Part shown: positions 56,333 through 64,000 of the stretch, one piece after another | How the letters are laid out: every line of letters begins with the position of its first letter | How positions within the stretch are numbered: the first letter of the stretch is position 1 | Assembly: GCA_902783375.1 (NCBI GenBank) | Contig: CACZQN010000031.1 | Location: 1 to 64,000 of the forward strand | Reading direction: 5' to 3' | Origin: an uncultured Lachnospiraceae bacterium | Lineage (GTDB): Bacteria > Bacillota > Clostridia > Lachnospirales > Lachnospiraceae | Length of the DNA stretch: 64,000 nucleotides | Position numbers and translations under genes: made by a program | The notes under the pieces: generated by a model | Told to the model about the DNA's origin: nothing | Databases searched by the model: none | What the model saw: the letters and a program-made list of their open reading frames with translations, nothing else

Positions 56333-56962
56333 TTACTTCGTCCCGTAGATACGGTCGCCGGCATCGCCAAGACCAGGGAGAATGTAGCCGTGTTCGTTCA
56401 GCTGGCGGTCCAGATGACCGATATAGACATCTACATCTGGATGTGCCTCTGTCAGAGCCTTGACACCTTCCGGTGCAGCGATGAGGCAGAGGAAGCGGAT
56501 GGAAGTGATGCCGCGTGCCTTCAGGCGGTTGATGGCTGCAATGGCGGAGCCGCCGGTTGCAAGCATCGGATCGACCACGAAGATGTCACGCTCTGCAGCA
56601 TCCTTCGGCAGCTTGCAGAAATACTCGACCGGTTCCAGGGTCTCTTCATTACGATACATACCGATGTGACCGACCTTTGCGTTCGGGATCAGGTTCAGGA
56701 TACCGTCAGCCATGTGCAGACCTGCACGGAGGATCGGAACGATGCAGAGTTTCTTGCCTGCGATCTCCTTGACCGTGGTGGTCTCGAGAGGAGTTTCTAC
56801 AACTTTATCTGCAAGAGGAAGATCTCTTGCTGCTTCGTAACAGATGAGCATCGCGACTTCAGAGACCAGTTCACGAAACTCAATCGTGGTTGTGCTTTTC
56901 TGACGCATGATACCGATCTTATGCTGGATCAGCGGATGATCCATAACAACAACTTTTCCCAT
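56333..56962 (-). CDS. upp: Uracil phosphoribosyltransferase
   Basis: 209 residues, pyrimidine salvage: uracil plus PRPP gives UMP. Seen: [15 protein letters not shown], the PRPP loop [13 protein letters not shown], and the uracil-site end [20 protein letters not shown] 56962 follows AAAGGA. A GGC-ATC-GCC mini-hairpin stands just before that ribosome site. Confidence 0.98.
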   Translation of the reverse strand: MGKVVVMDHPLIQHKIGIMRQKSTTTIEFRELVSEVAMLICYEAARDLPLADKVVETPLETTTVKEIAGKKLCIVPILRAGLHMADGILNLIPNAKVGHIGMYRNEETLEPVEYFCKLPKDAAERDIFVVDPMLATGGSAIAAINRLKARGITSIRFLCLIAAPEGVKALTEAHPDVDVYIGHLDRQLNEHGYILPGLGDAGDRIYGTK

Positions 56963-56975
56963 AATATTCCTTTCT

Positions 56976-56991
56976 GCGGCATCGCCGCCGG
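56976..56991 (-). promoter_or_regulatory. Mini-hairpin before the upp ribosome site
   Basis: GCGGC-ATC-GCCGC (plus strand) is a perfect 5-bp stem with a three-base loop, directly upstream of AGAAAGGA. A 14-bp identical copy of GGCATCGCCGCCGG lies at 57091-57104, inside a GAGGG...CCCTC stem. Confidence 0.45.
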
Positions 56992-57014
56992 CAAAGTTGA
57001 TTCACTCTTTCCTT

Positions 57015-57043
57015 AGTGTATCCCAAAAAAAGAAGAAATACAA
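57015..57043 (-). promoter_or_regulatory. upp promoter
   Basis: On the minus strand TTGTAT and TACACT are separated by 17 bases. Upstream of it (57051-57068) lies TTTCAAACGTTTGTGAAA with a CAAACGTTTG palindrome, resembling LacI/CcpA-type operators; regulation is inferred. Confidence 0.55.
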
Positions 57044-57111
57044 GATAGATTTCAAACGTTTGTGAAATCGGACAATCCATCCATGCAGAGGGCATCGCCG
57101 CCGGAACCCTC

Positions 57112-57140
57112 TTGAGGAATGATTCCTTTTATGATATGGT
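57112..57140 (+). promoter_or_regulatory. Possible promoter of the FNT gene
   Basis: TTGAGG and TATGGT separated by 17 bases, 46 bases before the ATG. Confidence 0.4.
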
Positions 57141-57185
57141 AAAGAGAGGTTCATATGTATTTTCTGCAATGATCAGGGAGGTCTC

Positions 57186-57851
57186 ATGAAAAAATACGTA
57201 GCAACATGTTTATATGCGGTGCTTGCAGGTATCTGCATCGGTCTCGGCGGAACGGTATTTCTCCGGATCAAAGATGCTTTTCCGGGAGGAAATGTCGTCG
57301 GGGCACTGCTCTTTACGATCGGCCTTTTTACAATCTGTACCAGAGGATACAATCTGTTCACGGGGAAGGCCTGTTACATCTTTGACAACAAACCGGACTA
57401 CATCCTGACACTGATCGTGATCTGGATCGGAAATCTGATCGGCTGCACACTGCTCGCGGTCCTTCTCCGGGCAACCGGGATCAGCGGCGGAGAGGCTGGA
57501 ATTGATGTCATCGCGGCAAAGCTGGTCGCAGGGAAGATGGCGGCAGGATACGGAAGCCTATTCCTGCTCGGCATCGTCTGCAACATCTTCATCTTCATCG
57601 CGGTGAACGGATATGCGAAGAATCCGCATGAAGTAGGGAAGTACCTGAGCCTGTTCCTGGGTGTCTCCGTCTTTATTCTCTGCGGCACGGAGCACAGCGT
57701 GGCGGATATGTTCTACTGGGCGGTGTCCGGAACCCTGTTTGCATCACCGGCGGAGAGTCTTCTCCGGATCCTTGTGATCAGCCTCGGGAATGTCTGCGGC
57801 GGCGTCTGCTTCCCGCTGATGGAGAAAGCATATCAGAAATTGAACGGCTAA
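57186..57851 (+). CDS. Formate/nitrite transporter family channel
   Basis: 221 residues, six membrane helices, pentameric channel family. Seen: AGICIGLGGTVFL, the LFTGKACY loop, GNLIGC, and CGTEHSVADMFYW with the conserved gating His, then GNVCGG. It is slightly shorter than FocA/NirC (about 260-285) because of short ends. Formate, nitrite or hydrosulfide are possible substrates; none can be chosen from context. ATG 57186 follows CAGGAGG. Confidence 0.9.
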   Translation: MKKYVATCLYAVLAGICIGLGGTVFLRIKDAFPGGNVVGALLFTIGLFTICTRGYNLFTGKACYIFDNKPDYILTLIVIWIGNLIGCTLLAVLLRATGISGGEAGIDVIAAKLVAGKMAAGYGSLFLLGIVCNIFIFIAVNGYAKNPHEVGKYLSLFLGVSVFILCGTEHSVADMFYWAVSGTLFASPAESLLRILVISLGNVCGGVCFPLMEKAYQKLNG

Positions 57852-57867
57852 GGGTATATAAAGAGAA

Positions 57868-60147
57868 ATGAAAAAGATATGGAACATCGTGATCGGGGGT
57901 CTGCAGCAGAAGATCTTCAACCTGGTCCTGCTCACATTGATTCTGGTTGTACTGGCTTTTGCTGCTGTCACTGTCTATCAGGCGTCAAGCCTGCGGAATA
58001 TTGTCGGAGAAGCGAATGAACGCCAGCAGGCGGCCATCCGGGATGTCTCTGCCGTGACGATGGAAGGAGTTGTGGACGCCAATCTCAGTGAGTCCGTCCA
58101 GATGCAGGCCTATATCGCGGACGGCATCTTCCAGGAGATGAAGAACGAAGTGGAACTCCTGGCGGACTACGCCGGCATGCTCTATCAGAATCCGGATCAG
58201 TTCCAGCCCAGAGCGGTTCTGGTACCGGATGTGAAGAATGAAGGGACGATTGCTGCCCAGCTGCTTTCCGAAGAGGGTGTTGATTTCAGTGATCCGAAGA
58301 TCACGGAGCAGGTCGGACTGATCGGCAATCTGACCGATACCATGGAGGCGATGCTGCGCCATACCAACCTGAATTCCTGCTTTATCGGAACTGCGGATGG
58401 GGTATTTGTGATCGTGGACGAGCATTCTGGCACGAAGTTCAATGCAGATGGATCCATGAAGCATATCGCTGTACGGGATCGGTTCTGGTATACCGGGGCG
58501 CTCGAGAGCGGAACGACCTATTTTTCCGATGTCGAACACGATGCATTCGCAGATTCGATCGGCATCGTCTGCACCGTACCCATCTATGTGGACGGAGAAC
58601 TGAAGGCAATCGTCGGAGCGGATCTCTTCCTGGAGGCAATGGAAGAGACTGTGAAAAACTACAACGTGTACGGGAAATACATCGCGATCATCAACCAGGA
58701 CGGACATACCATCTTCGCTCCGGATGGTCAGGATATCTTTCATGCAGAGATTTCTGATGATGCAGAAGATCTGAGACAGTCGGAGAACGAAGAACTGGCT
58801 GCATTTGTCACCGATGTACTGGCAGGGGCGACAGATGTCAGGCTGGTGAATGTGAATAACCAGCTGCTCTACATGAACGGAGCGAAGCTCAGTACGGTCG
58901 GATGGGCGCTGATCTCCGTCGTTGACCAGAAAATGACAGAGGCTCCGATGGAACAGATGGTGACGGAGATCAACCAGATCCAGACGACGGCTCAGCAGGA
59001 TTACTACCGAAGCAACCGGGCCTCTTTGCAGACCATCCTGGTTCTTCTGACCGTGATCCTGATCCTAGCGACAACATCTGCCCTGGTGGTCGCAAAGCGG
59101 ATCGTCAAACCGCTGAACACGATGACGAAGCGGATGTCGGAACTGTCCGGAACCAACCTGCAGTTCATGATGGAGGATACCTACCGGACAGGGGATGAGA
59201 TTGAAGTGCTGGCAACTTCTTTTGCAAATCTTTCTGCGAAGACTACCCGGTACATCGGTGAGATCACGCGGATCACAGCGGAGAAGGAGCGGATCGGTGC
59301 GGAGCTGAACATGGCGAAGGACATCCAGGAGAGCCAGCTGCCGAGCATCTTCCCGCCATATCCGGACAGAAAGGAATTCGATATCTACGCATCCATGGAT
59401 CCGGCGAAGGAAGTCGGTGGTGATTTCTATGACCTCTTCCTGATCGATCACGATCACCTGGGACTTGTCATGGCAGATGTTTCCGGTAAAGGTGTTCCGG
59501 CGGCGCTCTTCATGATGATCTCAAAGATCCTGATCAAGAACCGCGTCCAGAGCGGGGACAGCCCTGCCGAGGCGCTGAGGAACGTCAACAACCAGATCAT
59601 GGAAGGCAACCAGGCAGACATGTTTGTCACGGTCTGGCTCGGCATCCTGAATCTTCGAACCGGGGAGGGTGTCGCCGCGAATGCAGGTCATGAGCATCCG
59701 GCCCTGAAGCGGGCAGACGGGCAGTATGAACTGATCCGCTACCGCCACTCACCGGCGATCGGCACCATGGAAGGCATTCCGTTCAAGGAGCACACCTTTA
59801 CCATGAATCCGGGAGACGGCCTGTTCGTCTATACCGATGGTGTGCCGGAGGCAACGAGCATCGAGAATGAACTCTTCGGGACGGACCGGATGTTAGAGGC
59901 ACTGAACCGGAATCCGGATGCTGGACCGAAGGAGAGCATCGCGGCAGTGACAGAAGCCATCGATGATTTTGTGGCCGGCGCGGAACAGTTTGATGATACG
60001 ACGATGCTGTGCCTGGTATACCATGGCAGCGTGAATGAAACAGAAGGCGGCCTGCTCGGAGGAGAATGTCACCAAGGCCATCGAAAAGATCAAACAGGAC
60101 GCCTCTTTCAAGGAAATGATGAAGACGGCCGGAAGGAGCCGGAATGA
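57868..60147 (+). CDS. SpoIIE/RsbU-type phosphatase with dCache sensor and HAMP
   Basis: 759 residues. TM1 (about 18-38), extracellular dCache-like sensor (about 45-365; contains FWYTGALESGTTYFSD), TM2 (about 385-410), HAMP (about 412-465), coiled link with KDIQESQLPSIFPP, and a PP2C-type SpoIIE domain (about 505-725; GDFYDLFLID, MADVSGKGVPAALFM, DGVPEA, DDTTML). It dephosphorylates an anti-anti-sigma factor in known systems; no such partner is nearby. The last 35 or so residues look unlike coding sequence, whereas the +1 frame there does; see the entry at 60035. Confidence 0.9.
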   Translation: MKKIWNIVIGGLQQKIFNLVLLTLILVVLAFAAVTVYQASSLRNIVGEANERQQAAIRDVSAVTMEGVVDANLSESVQMQAYIADGIFQEMKNEVELLADYAGMLYQNPDQFQPRAVLVPDVKNEGTIAAQLLSEEGVDFSDPKITEQVGLIGNLTDTMEAMLRHTNLNSCFIGTADGVFVIVDEHSGTKFNADGSMKHIAVRDRFWYTGALESGTTYFSDVEHDAFADSIGIVCTVPIYVDGELKAIVGADLFLEAMEETVKNYNVYGKYIAIINQDGHTIFAPDGQDIFHAEISDDAEDLRQSENEELAAFVTDVLAGATDVRLVNVNNQLLYMNGAKLSTVGWALISVVDQKMTEAPMEQMVTEINQIQTTAQQDYYRSNRASLQTILVLLTVILILATTSALVVAKRIVKPLNTMTKRMSELSGTNLQFMMEDTYRTGDEIEVLATSFANLSAKTTRYIGEITRITAEKERIGAELNMAKDIQESQLPSIFPPYPDRKEFDIYASMDPAKEVGGDFYDLFLIDHDHLGLVMADVSGKGVPAALFMMISKILIKNRVQSGDSPAEALRNVNNQIMEGNQADMFVTVWLGILNLRTGEGVAANAGHEHPALKRADGQYELIRYRHSPAIGTMEGIPFKEHTFTMNPGDGLFVYTDGVPEATSIENELFGTDRMLEALNRNPDAGPKESIAAVTEAIDDFVAGAEQFDDTTMLCLVYHGSVNETEGGLLGGECHQGHRKDQTGRLFQGNDEDGRKEPE

Positions 60148-60163
60148 GCAAATCCGTATTTGA
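60035..60163 (+). CDS. Possible small ORF or frameshifted end of the phosphatase
   Basis: A 42-residue frame in +1 to the phosphatase, starting directly after a TGA (TGA-ATG). It reads as an amphipathic helix (VTKAIEKIKQDASFKEMMKT) and ends RSRNEQIRI. No ribosome site is visible, which suits either translational coupling or a frameshift in the phosphatase gene. The in-frame alternative (GGECHQGHRKDQTGRLFQG) looks like an out-of-frame reading. No family recognised. Confidence 0.35.
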   Translation: MKQKAACSEENVTKAIEKIKQDASFKEMMKTAGRSRNEQIRI

Positions 60164-60188
60164 CAGAACAACATGGTTATGCTATACT
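60160..60188 (+). promoter_or_regulatory. SCIFF promoter
   Basis: A consensus TTGACA and TATACT, separated by 17 bases, with TGC extending the -10 box. It is the strongest-looking promoter in the window and implies a leader of about 215 nt before SCIFF. Confidence 0.8.
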
Positions 60189-60205
60189 TGCAAAAAGATT
60201 GTACT

Positions 60206-60379
60206 GTAACTGTTCAGGACCGACAAGAATTCGAAAGAAAAGCGGCAGAAAGCTTGCTTTCATTGCCGCTTTCTTACGAATTCTTACCGGCCGGAACGGC
60301 CGTCGCTTATAGACAAGAGTTGCGTAGCAACGATTAGCCGCGCAGCGGCGGTCTATAAGATGTCGGTCCTGAACAGTTC
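60206..60379. repeat. Structured repeat element, copy B (about 174 bp), in the SCIFF leader
   Basis: Outer ends GTAACTGTTCAGGACCGAC and its complement at 60362-60378 pair fully. Inside: a long imperfect hairpin between AAGAATTCG and CGAATTCTT (about 30 bp arms), then GGCCG-GAA-CGGCC, then CTTATAGAC...GTCTATAAG enclosing GTTGC-GTA-GCAAC and GCCGC-GCA-GCGGC. The inner part (ACAAGAGTTGC to CGCGCAGC) matches copy A at 26588 with one change. No protein is encoded. Confidence 0.85.
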
Positions 60380-60410
60380 ATAGGTGAATTTGTATTAGGA
60401 GGATCCAAGA

Positions 60411-60551
60411 ATGAAGCACATTAAGAGCCTGAATACCAGAGACATGAAGGAATCCATGAAGAAGGGCGGCTGCGGTGAGTGCAAGACTTCCTGCCAGTCG
60501 GCTTGCAAGACTTCCTGCACCGTAGGAAATCAGAGCTGCGAGAACAAGTAA
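60411..60551 (+). CDS. scfA: SCIFF precursor peptide (six cysteines in forty-five)
   Basis: 46 residues. Leader MKHIKSLNTRDMKESMKK, then a cysteine-rich core with Cys at 21, 24, 28, 32, 36 and 43 (GGCGECKTSC, ending VGNQSCENK). SCIFF peptides are near-universal in Clostridia and are modified by a radical-SAM enzyme that forms thioether links from Cys to a Thr in the core; the final product's role is unknown. ATG 60411 follows TTAGGAGGATCC. The maturase gene follows 65 bases later. Confidence 0.97.
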   Translation: MKHIKSLNTRDMKESMKKGGCGECKTSCQSACKTSCTVGNQSCENK

Positions 60552-60616
60552 TTGGCATGATTTGAGCGGGCAGCGGCAATAACGCCGCTGCCTTTTTGCC
60601 GTAGATAGGAGAGAAT

Positions 60617-62050
60617 TTGATACATCAGTATAAGAGCAATGGATATAACATCGTACTGGATGTGAACTCCGGTTCCGTCCATGTCGTTGACCCGGCCACC
60701 TATGACCTGATTGCAGCTTATGAGAAGCGGATCATCATCGGCGGGGAGGACAGAGATCTGGTCCTCTCGGAAGTGAAGCAGGAGCTGCTCGAAAAGTACG
60801 CGGAAGGCGAAGAGCGGATGACAGCGGAAGACTTCGATGAGATGGTCGGAGAAGTCGAAGAACTGAAGAAGTCCGGCAATCTCTTCACAGAAGACATCTA
60901 CGAGAATTTCGTGCATCTCTTCAAGCAGCGGGACACAGTCGTGAAGGCACTCTGCCTGAACGTGGCCCACGACTGCAACCTGGCATGTCGCTACTGCTTT
61001 GCAGGAAAGGGTGAGTACCAGGGAGATCGCGCGCTGATGCCGTTTGAGGTCGGCAAGGCAGCCTTTGATTTCCTGGTAAGCCATTCCGGGAACCGGAAGA
61101 ATCTTGAAGTCGATTTCTTCGGCGGGGAACCGCTGATGAACTGGGATGTCGTGAAACAGCTGGTCGCGTACGGACGGTCGCTGGAAGGACCGAACAACAA
61201 GAATTTCCGTTTCACGATCACGACCAACGGCGTCCTGCTGAACGATGAGATCATCGATTTCTGCAACCGGGAGATGGCGAATGTCGTCCTGTCCATCGAC
61301 GGAAGAAAAGAAGTGCACGACGGGATGCGCCCGACCAGAAGCGGGAAGGGGTCGAGCTATGACCTGGTCCTGCCGAAGTTCCTGGATTTCGCCGAGAAGC
61401 GCGGGGACAAGGAGTACTACGTCCGCGGCACCTACACCAGAAACAACCTGGATTTTGCAGAGGATGTACTGCATCTGGCAGATGTCGGATTTAAAGAGAT
61501 CAGCGTAGAGCCGGTGGTCAGCCTTCCGGAAGAGCCTTATGCGATCCGCGAAGAGGATCTGCCGATGCTGCTCGACCAGTATGATTATCTTGCAAAAGAG
61601 ATGATCCGAAGAAGAAGAGAGGGGAAGGGCTTCACCTTCTTCCATTTCATGATCGATCTGGCCGGCGGTCCGTGTGTGGCCAAGAGACTTTCCGGTTGCG
61701 GCTCGGGTACCGAATATCTCGCCGTCACGCCGTGGGGAGATCTCTATCCGTGCCACCAGTTTGTCGGGGAAGATGGTTTCGTGATCGGGAATGTCTTCGA
61801 CGGCATCACCAATCCGGACCTGGTGAATGAATTCAAGAAGCAGAATGTCTATGACAAGCCGGCCTGCAAGGACTGCTTTGCAAGATATTACTGCAGCGGC
61901 GGCTGTGCGGCGAATGCCTGGAAGTTCCACCACAGACTGGACGGAACCTATGAGATCGGCTGCGAGCTGCAGAAGAAGCGGATTGAATGTGCGATTATGA
62001 TGAAAGTAGCGGAAGAGGAAGACCTTGAAGCACTTTCTGTCAATGAATAA
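60617..62050 (+). CDS. scfB: SCIFF maturase, radical SAM/SPASM enzyme
   Basis: 477 residues. N-terminal peptide-recognition part (about 1-100), radical-SAM cluster C120-x3-C124-x2-C127 (CNLACRYC), FFGGEPLMNW, and C-terminal SPASM cysteines for two auxiliary clusters (SGCGSGTEYLAVTPWG, YPCHQF, CKDCFARYYCSGGC). It makes thioether bonds in ScfA. TTG start, fixed by AGGAG upstream and by the family-typical MIHQYKSNGYNIVLDVNSG. Confidence 0.97.
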   Translation: MIHQYKSNGYNIVLDVNSGSVHVVDPATYDLIAAYEKRIIIGGEDRDLVLSEVKQELLEKYAEGEERMTAEDFDEMVGEVEELKKSGNLFTEDIYENFVHLFKQRDTVVKALCLNVAHDCNLACRYCFAGKGEYQGDRALMPFEVGKAAFDFLVSHSGNRKNLEVDFFGGEPLMNWDVVKQLVAYGRSLEGPNNKNFRFTITTNGVLLNDEIIDFCNREMANVVLSIDGRKEVHDGMRPTRSGKGSSYDLVLPKFLDFAEKRGDKEYYVRGTYTRNNLDFAEDVLHLADVGFKEISVEPVVSLPEEPYAIREEDLPMLLDQYDYLAKEMIRRRREGKGFTFFHFMIDLAGGPCVAKRLSGCGSGTEYLAVTPWGDLYPCHQFVGEDGFVIGNVFDGITNPDLVNEFKKQNVYDKPACKDCFARYYCSGGCAANAWKFHHRLDGTYEIGCELQKKRIECAIMMKVAEEEDLEALSVNE

Positions 62051-62080
62051 AAAAATTTCCAAAGAGAGAGGTAAGTTCCA

Positions 62081-64000
62081 ATGAATAGTAAAGGACGCGG
62101 TGCAGCGAAGCTTGGCGTATTCCTGATTGCTGTCATCCTGCTGGTCTGTGTGACCCTGGGTGTCTTCGGCAATACCGCCGGCAGCGCTTACGGCATCAAG
62201 AGAGGTCTTGACCTGGCCGGCGGTGTGAGTATCACCTATGAAGCAACGAAAGCGGATCCATCCGCAACCGAGATGGCAGATACCATCGAAAAGATGCGGA
62301 TGAGAGCTGAGAATTTCTCGACAGAATCCGAAGTCTACCAGGAAGGCAGCAGCCGGATCGTGGTTGATATTCCGGATGTCACCGATGCGGATGCAGTGCT
62401 TGCACAGATGGGTTCCGCCGGATCCATCCAGTTTATCCCGGTAGAAGGCAATATCGTTCAGAATGAAGAGGGCTACTATGTTCTCAATGCGTCGATGGAT
62501 GAACTGTATGCGAATGGCCAGGTCGTCATCGACGGTTCGGATATCTCGACTGCCAAGGCAAAGGATGTCCAGGATACTCTGGGCGTTGAGCATCTGGTTG
62601 TTCTGTCTCTGAATCAGAGCGGAGCAGCAAAGTTTGCGAAGGCAACAGAAGAGAACTACGGTAAGCAGATCGCCATCGTCTATGATGGGAATGTCATCTC
62701 CGCACCGGTTGTCCGTGCCATCATCACGGATGGTGAGGCGACCATCTCCGGTCAGGAGAGCATCCAGGAAGCAGAAAGACTGGCTTCCATTATCCGGATC
62801 GGCGCACTGCCGCTCGAACTGACCGAGATCCGCTCCCAGGTTGTCGGCGCAAAGCTTGGTGATACCGCTCTGCAGACAAGTCTCCTGGCCGGTCTGATCG
62901 GCTTCCTGCTTGTATTCATCTTCATGATCGTTGTATACCGGATTCCGGGTCTTGCATCGAGCCTTGCACTCTGTGCATATGTCACGATCGAGCTGATCCT
63001 GCTTGATCTCCTCGAGATCACCCTGACCCTTCCGGGTATTGCAGGTATTATCCTTTCCATTGGTATGGCCGTGGATGCGAACGTCATCATTTTCACCCGT
63101 ATCAAGGAAGAAATCGGTGCCGGAAAGACGGTCCGCTCCGCGATCAAGCTTGGTTTCTCCAAGGCATTGTCCGCCATCATCGACGGCAACGTCACCACCA
63201 TTATCGCAGGTATCGTGCTGGCGATCTTCGGAACCGGTACCATCAAGGGCTTCGCATATACCCTGATCCTTGGTATCCTGATTTCCATGCTGACAGCACT
63301 GTTCATCACCAGATTCCTGCTGTATGCACTCTATGATCTGGGCTTTGATTCTGAGATATTCTATGGAATCAAGACCGAGAGAACACCGATCAACTTCATC
63401 GGATTCTCGAAGAAGGCATATATCATTTCCGGTGCCATCATCTGTGTCGGCATTATCGCCATCATCGTCAATTCCATCACCGGAACTGCTTTCAATTATG
63501 CACTGGAGTTCTCCGGTGGTACTTCGACAGAAGTTGTTTTCGACGGTGGAAATGTCCCGTCCAATGACGAAATCCGCGCTCTGGTCAACGGTGCTGTTCC
63601 GGGCTTGTCCGATGTCGATGTCGCGCAGGTTGTCGGTGAGGATAAGGTTATCGTGAAGACACGTGACCTGACACTCGAGGAGCGTGCAGCGGTGCATCAG
63701 GCGTTCTTTGATCAGTACAATGTCTCCGAGGGCAATATTGAGGAGCAGATTATTTCCGGCGCTGTCAGCGGAGAGATGAAGCGGGATGCGCTGATGTCCG
63801 TCATTGCAGCAACCATCTGCATGCTGATCTACATCATCATCCGTTTCCGCAACGTCAACTTCGGTTTCAGTGCAGTCCTTGCACTGCTGCATGACGTCAT
63901 GATCGTCGTGACGCTGTATGCGCTGACCAGAATGAATGTCGGCAATACCTTCATTGCCTGCATGCTGACGATCGTCGGTTACTCGATCAACGCGACCATC
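62081..64000 (+). CDS. secDF: Protein translocase SecDF (fused, 3' end outside window)
   Basis: 640 codons are visible, open to the window end. SecD half: TM1, GIKRGLDLAGGVSITYE, the large periplasm-type domain, GDGEATISGQ, then helices with GMAVDANVIIFTRIKEE. The SecF half begins near residue 445 (INFIGFSKKAYIISG), with FNYALEFSGGTSTEV and a helix bundle starting at the end. SecDF uses the proton gradient to help export; with YajC it joins SecYEG. The SCIFF-maturase-secDF order is seen in many Clostridia. It starts 30 bases after the maturase. Confidence 0.96.
   Translation, partial: MNSKGRGAAKLGVFLIAVILLVCVTLGVFGNTAGSAYGIKRGLDLAGGVSITYEATKADPSATEMADTIEKMRMRAENFSTESEVYQEGSSRIVVDIPDVTDADAVLAQMGSAGSIQFIPVEGNIVQNEEGYYVLNASMDELYANGQVVIDGSDISTAKAKDVQDTLGVEHLVVLSLNQSGAAKFAKATEENYGKQIAIVYDGNVISAPVVRAIITDGEATISGQESIQEAERLASIIRIGALPLELTEIRSQVVGAKLGDTALQTSLLAGLIGFLLVFIFMIVVYRIPGLASSLALCAYVTIELILLDLLEITLTLPGIAGIILSIGMAVDANVIIFTRIKEEIGAGKTVRSAIKLGFSKALSAIIDGNVTTIIAGIVLAIFGTGTIKGFAYTLILGILISMLTALFITRFLLYALYDLGFDSEIFYGIKTERTPINFIGFSKKAYIISGAIICVGIIAIIVNSITGTAFNYALEFSGGTSTEVVFDGGNVPSNDEIRALVNGAVPGLSDVDVAQVVGEDKVIVKTRDLTLEERAAVHQAFFDQYNVSEGNIEEQIISGAVSGEMKRDALMSVIAATICMLIYIIIRFRNVNFGFSAVLALLHDVMIVVTLYALTRMNVGNTFIACMLTIVGYSINATI

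Noticed and set aside
60530..63892. 1120-residue minus-strand open frame across scfB and secDF
   Set aside because: Antisense to two certain genes, very rich in Asp/Gln/Cys/His, no start signal and no recognisable domain.

Overview
The window is a stretch of a Firmicutes chromosome, most likely Lachnospiraceae or a close clostridial family. The grounds are the six-cysteine peptide SCIFF with its radical-SAM maturase, a purine pathway that uses PurO plus a stand-alone AICAR transformylase, a dgt-dnaG-rpoD operon, the fused SecDF and the type A RNase P RNA. Most genes are G+C-rich, with strong purine-rich ribosome binding sites. No tRNA, rRNA, CRISPR array, insertion sequence or prophage was seen.

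Layout. 1-493: the tail of an unidentified gene and a possible mobile-element remnant. 494-8499: glyA (minus), then dgt-dnaG-rpoD-trmK-nucleoside kinase, a tightly coupled macromolecular-synthesis operon. 8548-18310: an accessory region with a STAND NTPase translationally coupled to a secreted leucine-rich-repeat/serpin protein, a large double-HTH regulator, a convergent small secreted peptide carrying a 10-C tract, and an AT-richer SleB hydrolase and lipoprotein. 18400-20252 (minus): tgt, yajC and rnpB. 20446-24209: aldose epimerase, XpaC-like and TelA proteins. 24334-27907: guaB, purO and the AICAR transformylase. 28141-34005: a metallo-beta-lactamase-fold hydrolase, two convergent MATE transporters and a PadR/DUF1700-DUF4097 pair. 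34200-37777: purE-purM-purN-purD behind a promoter that contains a perfect 18-bp inverted repeat. 37923-48232 and on to folD: a 1003-residue SH3/glucosaminidase wall hydrolase, clpC, radA, topB, a hexapeptide-repeat transferase, cyclodeaminase and folD. 49036-56962: a MATE transporter, a three-gene ABC importer, a carboxylesterase, a nucleotidyltransferase and upp. 57186-64000: an FNT channel, a SpoIIE-type phosphatase, SCIFF, its maturase and the start of secDF.

How it fits together. One-carbon and purine metabolism are over-represented: glyA, folD and the cyclodeaminase supply or interconvert folate one-carbon units used by purN and the AICAR transformylase; purE, purM, purN and purD make intermediates; purO closes the ring; guaB and upp feed nucleotide pools. 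yajC and secDF are parts of the same secretion accessory complex, and SCIFF lies beside secDF.

Most interesting: (1) the secreted peptide whose 10-C tract sits one base away from a frame ending exactly at the neighbouring regulator's stop codon; (2) the STAND NTPase/serpin pair; (3) a dispersed hairpin element built on a 19-bp motif, one copy of which forms most of the SCIFF leader RNA; (4) the purE operator.
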